Assembly (NCBI GenBank): GCA_022572625.1 | Contig: JACZVN010000002.1 | Coordinates: forward strand, 1-17,610 | From: Patescibacteria group bacterium | Lineage (GTDB): Bacteria; Patescibacteriota; Patescibacteriia; UBA2591; UBA6264 | Reading direction: 5' to 3' | DNA: 17,610 bases | Shown: positions 7,103 to 13,905 of the stretch, in pieces | Layout: the number at the start of each line of letters is the position of its first letter | Numbering within the stretch: position 1 is the stretch's first letter | The notes under the pieces: model-generated | Told to the model about the DNA's origin: nothing | Database searches by the model: none | The model's input: the letters and a program-made list of their open reading frames with translations, nothing else | Position numbers and translations under genes: made by a program

Positions 7103-8874
7103 AAAAAGGACAGATAAACAAAGGATTAAAAATTGTTTTTCAGTATCTTGGTAAATATAAAAGCGATCTTATAATACTTTCAGTCTTGGGTGTAATTTTA
7201 GCATTAGCTAATGGTGTTGTGCCTTATCTGGTCGGCCGTTTTTTAGATTCAATTTTAGATCCATCAAGGATTTTTATTGGCACGATAATTGAAATGCCTT
7301 TATTTTTATTTTTTATTTTAACCTGGGTGATAGTGCAATTAATAGTAAATTTTGTTGATTGGAGGAGTAATGTGAAAAAAAACCATTTGGGCGAGACCAT
7401 TGCTTCAAACTATCTAATAAAGGGTTTTGGAACGCTTTTGGATCTGCCATTTTCTTTTCATAAAAGTCGTAAAATAGGTGATATTCTTGACAGGATAAGC
7501 AAAGCCGCTAGATCAATGGAAAGAGTTGTCAGTAATGTAATTATTGATTTAACTCCCCAGTTTTTGAGTATTTTAGTTGCCCTAGTAATATCTTTTTACG
7601 TTAATTATTTTTTAGCTTTTTTTCTTTTATTAGGCGTACTGATATATATTGCGATTCTTTATAAAATACTGCCTCCTTTAGTTAAGCTTCAGCGTAAAAC
7701 ACATCAAGCATATAGTACCGCTTTTGGCAGCGCCTATGATGTTGTTTTAAATGTCCAGTCTGTTAAATATGGGGTAACAGAAGAATATGAACAGAAAAAA
7801 CTGTATCAAAATTTTTACTTGAAAGCGTCAAAATTTTGGAAAAAAATGGTGCTAATTTGGGAAGGAATGAATTTTTATCAACGTTTGATTATTACCCTTA
7901 CTCAATTTGTCATTTTTAGTTTATCAGTATTTTTTATTCAAAAAGGAACAATGACCATTGGTGAATTAGTTATGTTTAATGGATATGCGGCAATGCTTTT
8001 TGGTCCCTTTGTTCAATTGGGTCGGAACTGGCAGGTAGTTCAAGATGGTTTAATGGCCATAGAAAGGGCTGAGGATATTTTGTCTATATCAAAAGAAAAA
8101 TATATTCCTAAAAATGTAATTATTATTTCTAATTTTAGAGGAGAAGTGGTTTTTAAAAATGTTAGTTTTTCTTATGAAAGGAAAATTGGACAGGTGCTTG
8201 ATGATATCAGTTTTAAAATTAAAGCAGGAGAAACCGTGGCTTTAGTGGGTGAATCCGGTGTTGGCAAGAGTACACTGGTTGATTTGATTTCCGGATATTA
8301 TTTTCCCCAGCGAGGAAAAATTTTGATTGATGGATATAATATTAAAAATATTGGTTTAAAATTTCTTCGAAGTAAAATTGCAGTGGTTCCTCAAGAAATT
8401 ATTTTATTTAATGATACAATTAAAAATAATATTGCCTACGGAAATTTTTCGGCCACTGAAGGTGAGATTAAAAAAGCAGCCGAAAAAAGTTATGCTAGTG
8501 AATTTATAGAATCATTTCCTAGAAAATATAACCAAATTGTGGGTGAAAGAGGGATTAAACTTTCAGTTGGCCAAAAACAAAGGGTAGCCATTGCTAGAGC
8601 GATTTTACGAAATCCAAAAATATTAATTTTAGATGAACCAACTTCGGCATTAGACGCTAAATCAGAAAAGTTTATTCAAGAATCTTTAGAAAAATTAATG
8701 ATACATAGAACAACTTTTATTATTGCTCATCGTTTAAGCACAGTTCGACGAGCTGACAAGATTTTAGTTCTAGAAAATGGTAAGATTGTTGAACAGGGTA
8801 AACATCAGGATCTAATTAAAATTCCAAATGGTGTTTATCGACAACTTTATGAATATCAAATAGGATTATTATAG
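7099..8874 (+). CDS. ABC exporter, fused membrane and ATPase domains
   Basis: A 591-residue half-transporter of the type IV exporter (MsbA/LmrA-like) class that should homodimerise. Membrane helices cover roughly 22-48, 65-88, 148-170, 171-192, 258-280 and 283-305. The nucleotide-binding domain has an A-loop Tyr359, Walker A GESGVGKST (384-392), Q-loop Gln432, signature LSVGQ (488-492), Walker B ILILDE (508-513), D-loop SALD and H-loop His544. All catalytic residues are intact. The substrate cannot be read from sequence; lipids, glycolipids or peptides are usual, and the adjacent glycosyltransferase fits an envelope glycan or lipid. Translation is coupled by an ATGA overlap with the methyltransferase, with AAGG just upstream of the ATG. 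Confidence 0.92.
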   Translation: MKKGQINKGLKIVFQYLGKYKSDLIILSVLGVILALANGVVPYLVGRFLDSILDPSRIFIGTIIEMPLFLFFILTWVIVQLIVNFVDWRSNVKKNHLGETIASNYLIKGFGTLLDLPFSFHKSRKIGDILDRISKAARSMERVVSNVIIDLTPQFLSILVALVISFYVNYFLAFFLLLGVLIYIAILYKILPPLVKLQRKTHQAYSTAFGSAYDVVLNVQSVKYGVTEEYEQKKLYQNFYLKASKFWKKMVLIWEGMNFYQRLIITLTQFVIFSLSVFFIQKGTMTIGELVMFNGYAAMLFGPFVQLGRNWQVVQDGLMAIERAEDILSISKEKYIPKNVIIISNFRGEVVFKNVSFSYERKIGQVLDDISFKIKAGETVALVGESGVGKSTLVDLISGYYFPQRGKILIDGYNIKNIGLKFLRSKIAVVPQEIILFNDTIKNNIAYGNFSATEGEIKKAAEKSYASEFIESFPRKYNQIVGERGIKLSVGQKQRVAIARAILRNPKILILDEPTSALDAKSEKFIQESLEKLMIHRTTFIIAHRLSTVRRADKILVLENGKIVEQGKHQDLIKIPNGVYRQLYEYQIGLL

Positions 8875-8893
8875 AAGATAATTTTGTTTATTT

Positions 8894-9421
8894 ATGCGTA
8901 TTGGAATTGATGCTCGGTTTTACGGCCCCGTTGGTAAAGGGATTGGCCGTTATAGCCAAAAATTGATTACTCAATTAGAAAAACTTGATCAGGAAAATGA
9001 ATATTTTATATTTCTACGTCAAGAAAATTTTGATTTATATCAGCCATCAAATCCAAAATTTCATAAAGTTTTAGCTGATTATTCCTGGTATTCATTAAAA
9101 GAACAAATATTTTTCCCTTTTAAACTTGCTAAGTTTAATTTAGATTTAGTTCATTTTCTACATTTTAATGTTCCCTTTGGCTATCAAGGTAAGTTTGTAG
9201 TCACTATTCATGATTTGATTCATAGTCAATTGTCCAGAAGAGCCTCAACCCTTTCTTTTTTATTATTTTATTTTAAGAAATTAGCTTATTTTTTAGTGAT
9301 TAACAGAGCAATTAAAAAGGCCCAAAAAGTAATTACGGTTTCTTTGTTTAGTAAGAAAATAATAATTAAAAAGTATAAAATTAAGCCAGAAAAAGTTATT
9401 GTTATTTATGAAGCAGCCTAA
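8894..9421 (+). CDS. GT4 glycosyltransferase, N-terminal half (split gene)
   Basis: A 175-residue acceptor-binding Rossmann domain of a GT4 (glycosyltransferases group 1) enzyme. The N-terminal MRIGIDARFYGPVGKGIGRY is typical, followed by a VVTIHDL strand and KVITVSLFS. The frame stops at 9419 right after VIVIYEAA, where intact relatives continue through a linker of around 20 residues into the donor-binding domain. That second domain is encoded at once in the +1 frame. Alone, this half lacks the nucleotide-sugar site. Nothing else in it looks decayed. It follows the ABC exporter by 19 nt without a clear SD. It may be a recent frameshift/deletion, a sequencing or assembly error, or a genuine two-chain enzyme. 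Confidence 0.85.
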   Translation: MRIGIDARFYGPVGKGIGRYSQKLITQLEKLDQENEYFIFLRQENFDLYQPSNPKFHKVLADYSWYSLKEQIFFPFKLAKFNLDLVHFLHFNVPFGYQGKFVVTIHDLIHSQLSRRASTLSFLLFYFKKLAYFLVINRAIKKAQKVITVSLFSKKIIIKKYKIKPEKVIVIYEAA

Positions 9422-9971
9422 AATAAAAAAACCATATTTACTCTATGTTGGTAATGCTTTTCCGCATAAAAATTTAGAACGATTATTGTCATCTTTTAAG
9501 ATTATTTTAAAAGATGAGCCACATTTGAAGCTAGTTTTAGTAGGCCAAATTGATTATTTTTATCAGCGTTTAGAAAAATTAGTCCAAAGATTAGGGTTAA
9601 AAACGAAGGTTATTTTTACGGGAAAGGTAACTGATCAAGAGTTATTTTGGCTTTACAACAACGCCCTGGTTTATGTATGCCCTTCTTTAGAGGAAGGTTT
9701 TGGTTTGCCCGGCTTAGAAGCGATGGCTAGGAATTTACCCGTGATTTGCTCTAATCAGGGGCCTTTACCAGAGATATATAAACAGGCCGCTATTTATTTT
9801 AATCCAGAGAATATTCAGCAAATGGCGGAAATTATTTTAAAAGTGGTTAGTGATGAAGATTTAAGAGAAAAATTAAAAAAAGCTGGTCAAATTCAGTATC
9901 AAAAATATTCTTGGTCACAATGTGCTCAAGAAACTTTGGTAGTTTATCAAACTGTTATGGACAGTAAATAA
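9408..9971 (+). CDS. GT4 glycosyltransferase, C-terminal half (split gene)
   Basis: A 187-residue donor-binding domain of a GT4 enzyme. It starts with KKPYLLYVGNAFPHKNLERLL, the usual entry strand and helix, and carries the EEGFGLPGLE motif (the E-x7-E that contacts the nucleotide sugar), followed by a GPLPEI turn and a C-terminal SWSQCAQETL helix. The ATG at 9408 overlaps the N-terminal half by 14 nt in the +1 frame; a TTG at 9399 is an alternative start. No SD is visible, so separate translation would depend on reinitiation or coupling. The combined length (about 362) is slightly below a normal GT4 enzyme, as only the interdomain linker appears lost. Confidence 0.82.
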   Translation: MKQPKIKKPYLLYVGNAFPHKNLERLLSSFKIILKDEPHLKLVLVGQIDYFYQRLEKLVQRLGLKTKVIFTGKVTDQELFWLYNNALVYVCPSLEEGFGLPGLEAMARNLPVICSNQGPLPEIYKQAAIYFNPENIQQMAEIILKVVSDEDLREKLKKAGQIQYQKYSWSQCAQETLVVYQTVMDSK

Positions 9972-9974
9972 GAC

Positions 9975-10003
9975 TTGACATAATCTTTATTTTTTGCTAA
10001 AAT
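9975..10003 (+). promoter_or_regulatory. Promoter of the Nudix gene
   Basis: TTGACA (9975-9980), 17 nt, TAAAAT (9998-10003), with an overlapping TATAAT at 10003-10008 at non-ideal spacing. The predicted start near 10010 leaves a leader of about 65 nt. Confidence 0.75.
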
Positions 10004-10016
10004 ATAATTAATAATT

Positions 10017-10041
10017 TACAGCATTAGATGAATATGCTGTA
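10017..10041 (+). promoter_or_regulatory. Inverted repeat in the Nudix leader
   Basis: A perfect 8-bp inverted repeat, TACAGCAT (10017-10024) and ATGCTGTA (10034-10041), with a 9-nt loop. It lies just downstream of the predicted transcription start, about 22 nt before the SD. It could be an operator at the start site or an mRNA-stabilising hairpin. Confidence 0.5.
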
Positions 10042-10075
10042 TTAATTTTCAGAACTTTAAAACAAGGAGGACTAA

Positions 10076-10564
10076 ATGTCCAGTGCAAGTGTATTTATCT
10101 TTCTTTCTAAAAAGATAAACGGAGAAAACCACGTTTTATTGGTTAAAAATAAAAGGGAAGATCAAGAAAAAGGTGTTCGATCAGTTAAACCACCTGGCTG
10201 GGGCTTACCTGGTGGCCAAGTAGAGCGAGAAGAATTTGGACTTGAGATTAATGCCGTCCTCCGAGAATTAAACGAGGAAACTGGCATTAAAGAAGATCAA
10301 GTTAAAATTGATTTAGCAGAACGAGAGTCAGTTCATTGGGAGAATAAACATAACCTTCAAGACGAAAGTGATAAACATCGGGTTTTTATTTTTCGCGCGC
10401 GTTTAAAAGTACCAGTTGAATTGATAAAATTAAGTCCGCAGAAAGATTCAGACGTTGAGGAGGCTCGGTGGTGGCCAATTAATAAATTACCAGATAAGAC
10501 GCGATCAGATATAGGTATTTATCACAGTCATAGAAAAAGAATATTGGATTTTTTAAAGGTTTAA
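10076..10564 (+). CDS. Nudix hydrolase
   Basis: A 162-residue Nudix (nucleoside diphosphate linked to X) hydrolase. The Nudix box runs from PGGQVERE (45-52) to RELNEETG (63-70). The catalytic REx2EE glutamates are intact, but the gap between Glu53 and Arg63 is nine residues instead of the consensus seven. Substrates of this superfamily include damaged dNTPs, ADP-sugars and dinucleotides; which applies here cannot be told. Length is typical. A strong SD, AAGGAGG at 10064-10070, five bases before the ATG fixes the start. It is transcribed alone from its own promoter and ends at a strong terminator. Confidence 0.92.
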   Translation: MSSASVFIFLSKKINGENHVLLVKNKREDQEKGVRSVKPPGWGLPGGQVEREEFGLEINAVLRELNEETGIKEDQVKIDLAERESVHWENKHNLQDESDKHRVFIFRARLKVPVELIKLSPQKDSDVEEARWWPINKLPDKTRSDIGIYHSHRKRILDFLKV

Positions 10565-10598
10565 AAAATCTTAATTCTAAAATTTGACATTTAAAAAC

Positions 10599-10632
10599 AA
10601 AGGCCTCTTTTTAAAAAGAGGTCTTTATTTAA
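10599..10632 (+). terminator. Strong terminator, probably bidirectional
   Basis: A 28-nt inverted repeat (10599-10626) pairs AAAGGCCTC with GAGGTCTTT through an A/T-rich centre, with one G-U pair, then a T-rich tail. It ends the Nudix transcript; its A-rich 5' side lets it also serve the convergent LAGLIDADG gene on the minus strand. Confidence 0.8.
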
Positions 10633-10746
10633 TCAGTGATTAAGATATTATACGACACAAGAATTAGGCTTTATAAAGGGGATATATAGAAAATATTATA
10701 AATTAAATAAATAATATTTAGGTTGTTGATAAACTGTACATAAGTA

Positions 10747-11214
10747 TTATAATTTTTCTATATCCATTAGTCTAGGACCAAAATCTTTATCTAATATTTT
10801 TATTCGAGCTATATAATTATATTTCCATTTTTTTTCTTGTTCATAAAATTCTTGTTTCCATTGATTAAATTGTTTTTGTTTTAACCCATGTAGTCGTCCT
10901 TCAAATGTTGGGATAATAATTTTTTTAATTGTTTCTCTTCGACGAACTAATAATTTAATATAATGTCTTGATAATAATGGTTTATTTTTGTCCTGGTATT
11001 TATATTCATAAATTGATTCTTTTAATCCCAAACTATTTTTTATAGCAAAAATTAGATCTTTATCTTTATAAGACATTTGTAATTGGAAAATTGCAACTTT
11101 TTGTTTATTTTTTTTATAAGTTACCCAGCTAAAATAACCTTTATCAGTAATAAAACCGGCTATAAAGTCTAAAGAAAGGTGTTTAGTATTTTTAATTTCT
11201 GGAATTTTAGGCAT
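10747..11214 (-). CDS. Orphan LAGLIDADG-type protein, catalytic acid missing
   Basis: A 155-residue single-motif LAGLIDADG protein. The motif region FIAGFITDKGYF (17-28) matches the family form xIAGFIDGEGxF, followed by the expected strands (FQLQMSYKDKDLI, then a helix to LGL) and a late LLVRRRETIKKIIIPTFE segment. The metal-binding acid that precedes the final Gly is Lys25, and the upstream Asp is Thr23, so DNA cleavage is unlikely. The C-terminal 45 residues are basic and helical. There is no interrupted host gene or intron around it; it stands alone between intergenic stretches. It could be a decayed homing endonuclease or a DNA-binding protein derived from one. No SD precedes the ATG. A palindrome lies 20 nt upstream. 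Confidence 0.72.
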   Translation of the reverse strand: MPKIPEIKNTKHLSLDFIAGFITDKGYFSWVTYKKNKQKVAIFQLQMSYKDKDLIFAIKNSLGLKESIYEYKYQDKNKPLLSRHYIKLLVRRRETIKKIIIPTFEGRLHGLKQKQFNQWKQEFYEQEKKWKYNYIARIKILDKDFGPRLMDIEKL

Positions 11215-11234
11215 AAGTTATATTTTTTTAAAAT

Positions 11235-11254
11235 AATGTTCCACAAAGAACATT
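11235..11254 (-). promoter_or_regulatory. Palindrome upstream of the LAGLIDADG gene
   Basis: A perfect 7-bp inverted repeat AATGTTC/GAACATT with a 6-nt spacer, 20 nt before the start codon. It may be a leader hairpin or a binding site for a dimeric protein, possibly the gene product itself. No strong promoter is evident in the AT-rich 11255-11400 stretch, which holds no gene. Confidence 0.4.
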
Positions 11255-11400
11255 TTGTTATACTGTTTAACATAATAACATATATAAAAGTTAAATCAAT
11301 TAAGGCTTGGGGAAAACTTTTTAATATTTAGCTCCAATTTGTCCATATTTTAGTTTTTATTAAAGTGTCGCAAATTATTTTTAAAAACCATATAAATAAA

Positions 11401-11428
11401 AAAAAGCCTCTAAATTCAGAGGCTTTTT
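11401..11428 (-). terminator. Terminator of the DHH-like gene
   Basis: AAAAAGCCTCT (11401-11411) pairs with AGAGGCTTTTT (11418-11428) around a 6-nt loop. It begins 4 nt past the stop codon at 11433 and ends in a T run on the minus strand. Confidence 0.85.
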
Positions 11429-11432
11429 AACT

Positions 11433-12371
11433 TTATTGATTGTAAAATTTTTCATTAACTTGATTTATAATATCCGTAATTTCATCGGGAAAAAGTTTAC
11501 TACCATTTATGCGTGGACTGCCAGCAATATTATTTCCTCCTCCCCACTTATCTTTTTTTGTTCCTTCTATTTTATTAAGTTCTTTACAGATTCTAATAAT
11601 ATGAAAGCGGATAAAAGGTGACATTCGACCAATAACATATGACCATTTGCCGTCAAATCGCTCTCTGACTGAAACAAAAGCGCGAATTCCGTCAGCAAAT
11701 ACTCCTGTTCGAGCTTGGGCGCCAATTTCTTTAATTAAAGTCCAGTTATTTTCACTCCTAATTACTTCATAACGGGTATCAAGGGGTATTTTTTTTCCTC
11801 GACCAGCAATATAGTTTTTTATTCGAGCATCAACGTCAGTAATAACGCCTTCAAAATCTTCAGCTTTTCTTAAATCTAAGCCACCAATTAAGCGAAAACG
11901 TCTATAAGGTTCAAAAATCCAAGCAAATTCCTGCAACATTGGCATATCTATGGGAAAAGGATAAGCTCCGGCTGTTGCGTCAAGCAAGTCTTCTATATAA
12001 ACTAAGCGGTTTATTGCTAGGTTAGTCGCATGTTCAACCCACCATTTATGTTTGAGCAAAAATACTGAAACACAAACATCTTCATCACAATCATTAACAT
12101 AAATTTTAGCTTCCGGATTCTTATTTTCATCGCGAAAACAATCAAATAATCCTTGCCTAATAGCTAAAATGACTTGTCCGCAAGTAGCTCGAGTAGCTAA
12201 ACGGTCTACTCCTTCATGGTGGTTAAAATTAACGCGAGGACCTTTTTCTTGAAAACAAGGTTCAGCGGCTACATAACCATCAAGAGCAATGGAAAAAGGC
12301 TCAGTTATTTTACAGAATTTCCTCCAAGTTATAGGAGGATCATTTGGTCGAACTAAAAGTTCAACAGACAT
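11433..12371 (-). CDS. DHH-like phosphoesterase-related protein
   Basis: A 312-residue protein I cannot place in a named family with certainty. It has an NHHEGVDRLATRAT segment (50-63) resembling the DHH motif of DHH phosphoesterases with Asp replaced by Asn, an upstream LDG (30-32), an acidic NDCDEDVC cluster (93-100) and a further ED at 127-128, all plausible metal ligands. Near the C-terminus GGGNNIAGSPR (277-287) recalls the glycine-rich GGGH loop of DHHA1 domains, with the His replaced by Asn. DHH enzymes cleave phosphodiesters in nucleic acids, nanoRNA or cyclic dinucleotides; none can be assigned here. There is no signal or membrane segment, so it is cytoplasmic. The ATG follows an AAGGAGG SD (12380-12386) and a consensus promoter, and it is a single-gene transcript. 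Confidence 0.6.
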   Translation of the reverse strand: MSVELLVRPNDPPITWRKFCKITEPFSIALDGYVAAEPCFQEKGPRVNFNHHEGVDRLATRATCGQVILAIRQGLFDCFRDENKNPEAKIYVNDCDEDVCVSVFLLKHKWWVEHATNLAINRLVYIEDLLDATAGAYPFPIDMPMLQEFAWIFEPYRRFRLIGGLDLRKAEDFEGVITDVDARIKNYIAGRGKKIPLDTRYEVIRSENNWTLIKEIGAQARTGVFADGIRAFVSVRERFDGKWSYVIGRMSPFIRFHIIRICKELNKIEGTKKDKWGGGNNIAGSPRINGSKLFPDEITDIINQVNEKFYNQ

Positions 12372-12407
12372 AATATTTTCCTCCTTATTGAAATGAACAA
12401 TAAAATA

Positions 12408-12436
12408 AGAATATCAAATATTCTCTATTTTGTCAA
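12408..12436 (-). promoter_or_regulatory. Promoter of the DHH-like gene
   Basis: On the minus strand TTGACA (12436-12431), 17 nt, TATTCT (12413-12408). The first two bases of the -35 box lie inside the hairpin that ends the ROK kinase gene. Confidence 0.65.
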
Positions 12437-12460
12437 TAACCCCTTTTAACAGGGGTTATT
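12435..12460 (-). terminator. Hairpin spanning the ROK stop codon and the next -35 box
   Basis: A perfect 9-bp inverted repeat, AATAACCCC and GGGGTTATT, with an 8-nt loop. One arm contains the TAA stop of the ROK gene (12456-12458); the other overlaps the next gene's TTGACA. There is no T run after it, so it may be a weak terminator, an mRNA 3' end stabiliser or an operator. Confidence 0.5.
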
Positions 12461-13286
12461 TGGTCTTTAAGAAATGAAATCCTCCGTAAATGCCAGCCTG
12501 ATCGCCTAGATTTCCTTTAACAATCATCGGCGGCTTAAATATCAAAAGATTTTTTTTAACAAATTCTTTTAAAGGTTTTAAAAATAAGTGGCTTCTTTGT
12601 GCAAACCCGCCGCCAATAATAACTATGTTTGGCGACCATAAAACAATAGTATTAACTAATCCTTGACCTAAGAGATGAGCAAAATCGCGCCAAATTTTTT
12701 TATTTTGACATTTTTCAGGTTTAATTTTATAGTTTTTATAAAAAGCGCGCCCTGAGATTAAACTTTCTAAACACCCTTTTTGTTGACAATGAGGCCAATA
12801 TTTACCATTTTTTTGTATAATCTGATGCCCAGGTTCAAAGCCATAAGCAGATTGATCAATTTGCTTATTAACAATTCTAGTTCCTCCTAAACCAGTCCCA
12901 ATAGCAATATAAGCAATTAGTTGATGTTTCTTACCAGCTCCAAATATGGCTTCTCCCAAGCCAGCTAAGTCATTATCATTAGCCAATAAAACCGAGCAGT
13001 TAAATTTTTTAGATAATAAATTAGTTAAAGGTTTATTAACCCAATTTTTAAGGTTTGGGGCTGTTAATAATTTTCCTTTTTTTTGGTCAATTACGCCGGG
13101 CAGACCGATAATTATTTTTTGAACTTTTTGTTTCTGAATAATCTCTTTTATCGCCATCGTAATTTTCCCTATCGCTAAATTAAAATTTTTGGGCGTGGAA
13201 AAACGCTTTATTTGTTGAATTGTTTTTAGATTTTTTGAAGAGGCAACTCTGATATGAGTACCCCCAACGTCAATAGCAATAAACAT
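12456..13286 (-). CDS. ROK-family sugar kinase
   Basis: A 276-residue ROK (repressor, ORF, kinase) protein lacking a DNA-binding domain, hence a kinase. It has the phosphate-1 loop DVGGT (6-10), catalytic Asp104 in LANDNDLAGLGEA, phosphate-2 loop AIGTGLGG (128-135) and the sugar/zinc segment EPGH (151-154). The usual CxCGxxGCxE zinc loop is reduced to CQQKGCLE (167-174), keeping two cysteines plus His154. Family members phosphorylate glucose, fructose, mannose, N-acetylglucosamine or N-acetylmannosamine with ATP; the substrate is undetermined. It is slightly shorter than most glucokinases (about 300). The ATG lacks an SD. It lies downstream of the deaminase gene, from which a terminator separates it, and its own promoter is not clear. 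Confidence 0.88.
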   Translation of the reverse strand: MFIAIDVGGTHIRVASSKNLKTIQQIKRFSTPKNFNLAIGKITMAIKEIIQKQKVQKIIIGLPGVIDQKKGKLLTAPNLKNWVNKPLTNLLSKKFNCSVLLANDNDLAGLGEAIFGAGKKHQLIAYIAIGTGLGGTRIVNKQIDQSAYGFEPGHQIIQKNGKYWPHCQQKGCLESLISGRAFYKNYKIKPEKCQNKKIWRDFAHLLGQGLVNTIVLWSPNIVIIGGGFAQRSHLFLKPLKEFVKKNLLIFKPPMIVKGNLGDQAGIYGGFHFLKTK

Positions 13287-13327
13287 ACTAGATTAGTTTA
13301 ACATTATTTAGAATTGAAATCAAATTA

Positions 13328-13355
13328 AAACGGCACCTATTTAAAGATGCCGTTT
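13328..13355 (-). terminator. Terminator of the HAD/cytidine deaminase operon
   Basis: A 10-bp stem with one G-U pair (AAACGGCATC pairing with GGTGCCGTTT on the minus strand) and an 8-nt loop, followed by a short T run. The 5' arm overlaps the deaminase stop codon at 13354-13356. Confidence 0.75.
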
Positions 13356-13905
13356 ATTCTAATTTTTTATTTTTACGATAATCAATTTTTAAAGATTCTG
13401 GACCAAATCTCATTGGAAAGGCGTCGCCGATAGTAGTTGAAGTTATTTCGCCATTATCAGCCAGGCCAATAAGTTTAACCTTTGGATCAACCATACAGTT
13501 TTCCCAAACAATCTGTAAACAATGTCCGCAAGGCACGCAAATTCTTTCATCAATTGCCTTAATCGATTTTCCTTTTTTCTTTGGCGGAATATTAATTGGT
13601 ATTCCTTCTGGCCCAGCTACCACCACCACAATTTTTATTTTAGTTGACCCTTGTTCAGCCACCATAGTATCAATGGCATTTTGTTCAGCATGGGTGGTTT
13701 GGGTATAAGTGCACCTTTCAACATTACAGCCTTTATACATTTTTCCGTCTTCAGTTAAAATCGCCGCTCCGACACAGTAATGAGAATAAGGGGTTTGGGC
13801 TTTAAGTCTGGCTTCAGCCGCAAGATATAAAAGTTTTTGTTCTTGTTTTGTTAATTCAGAAAATTTTTTGATTTGAGCTTGGATTATTTTTTTAACTTGT
13901 CTCAT
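13354..13905 (-). CDS. cdd: Cytidine deaminase
   Basis: A 183-residue zinc-dependent cytidine deaminase, converting (deoxy)cytidine to (deoxy)uridine. Substrate loop TPYSHYCVGAA (38-48), the zinc ligand and proton-shuttle motif THAEQNAI (His72, Glu74) and PCGHC (Cys126, Cys129) are all present. It is longer than homotetrameric Cdd (about 130) owing to an N-terminal helix and an insertion around 100-120 (a GIPINIPPKKKGKS loop), so a related nucleoside deaminase is possible. The ATG at 13905 overlaps the upstream HAD stop as TGATG; a GTG at 13908 is an alternative start one codon earlier. Coupled translation with a HAD phosphatase suggests nucleotide dephosphorylation followed by deamination, a salvage step. 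Confidence 0.9.
   Translation of the reverse strand: MRQVKKIIQAQIKKFSELTKQEQKLLYLAAEARLKAQTPYSHYCVGAAILTEDGKMYKGCNVERCTYTQTTHAEQNAIDTMVAEQGSTKIKIVVVVAGPEGIPINIPPKKKGKSIKAIDERICVPCGHCLQIVWENCMVDPKVKLIGLADNGEITSTTIGDAFPMRFGPESLKIDYRKNKKLE

Noticed and set aside
9410..9435. Programmed frameshift in the glycosyltransferase
   Set aside because: The change is +1, and no known +1 site (such as the prfB CTTTGA type) or stimulatory element is present before the stop; the A run lies after it.
11255..11400. Searched for RNA genes or a CRISPR-like repeat in the intergenic stretch
   Set aside because: No repeats, stable stems or coding frame beyond the annotated palindrome and terminator.
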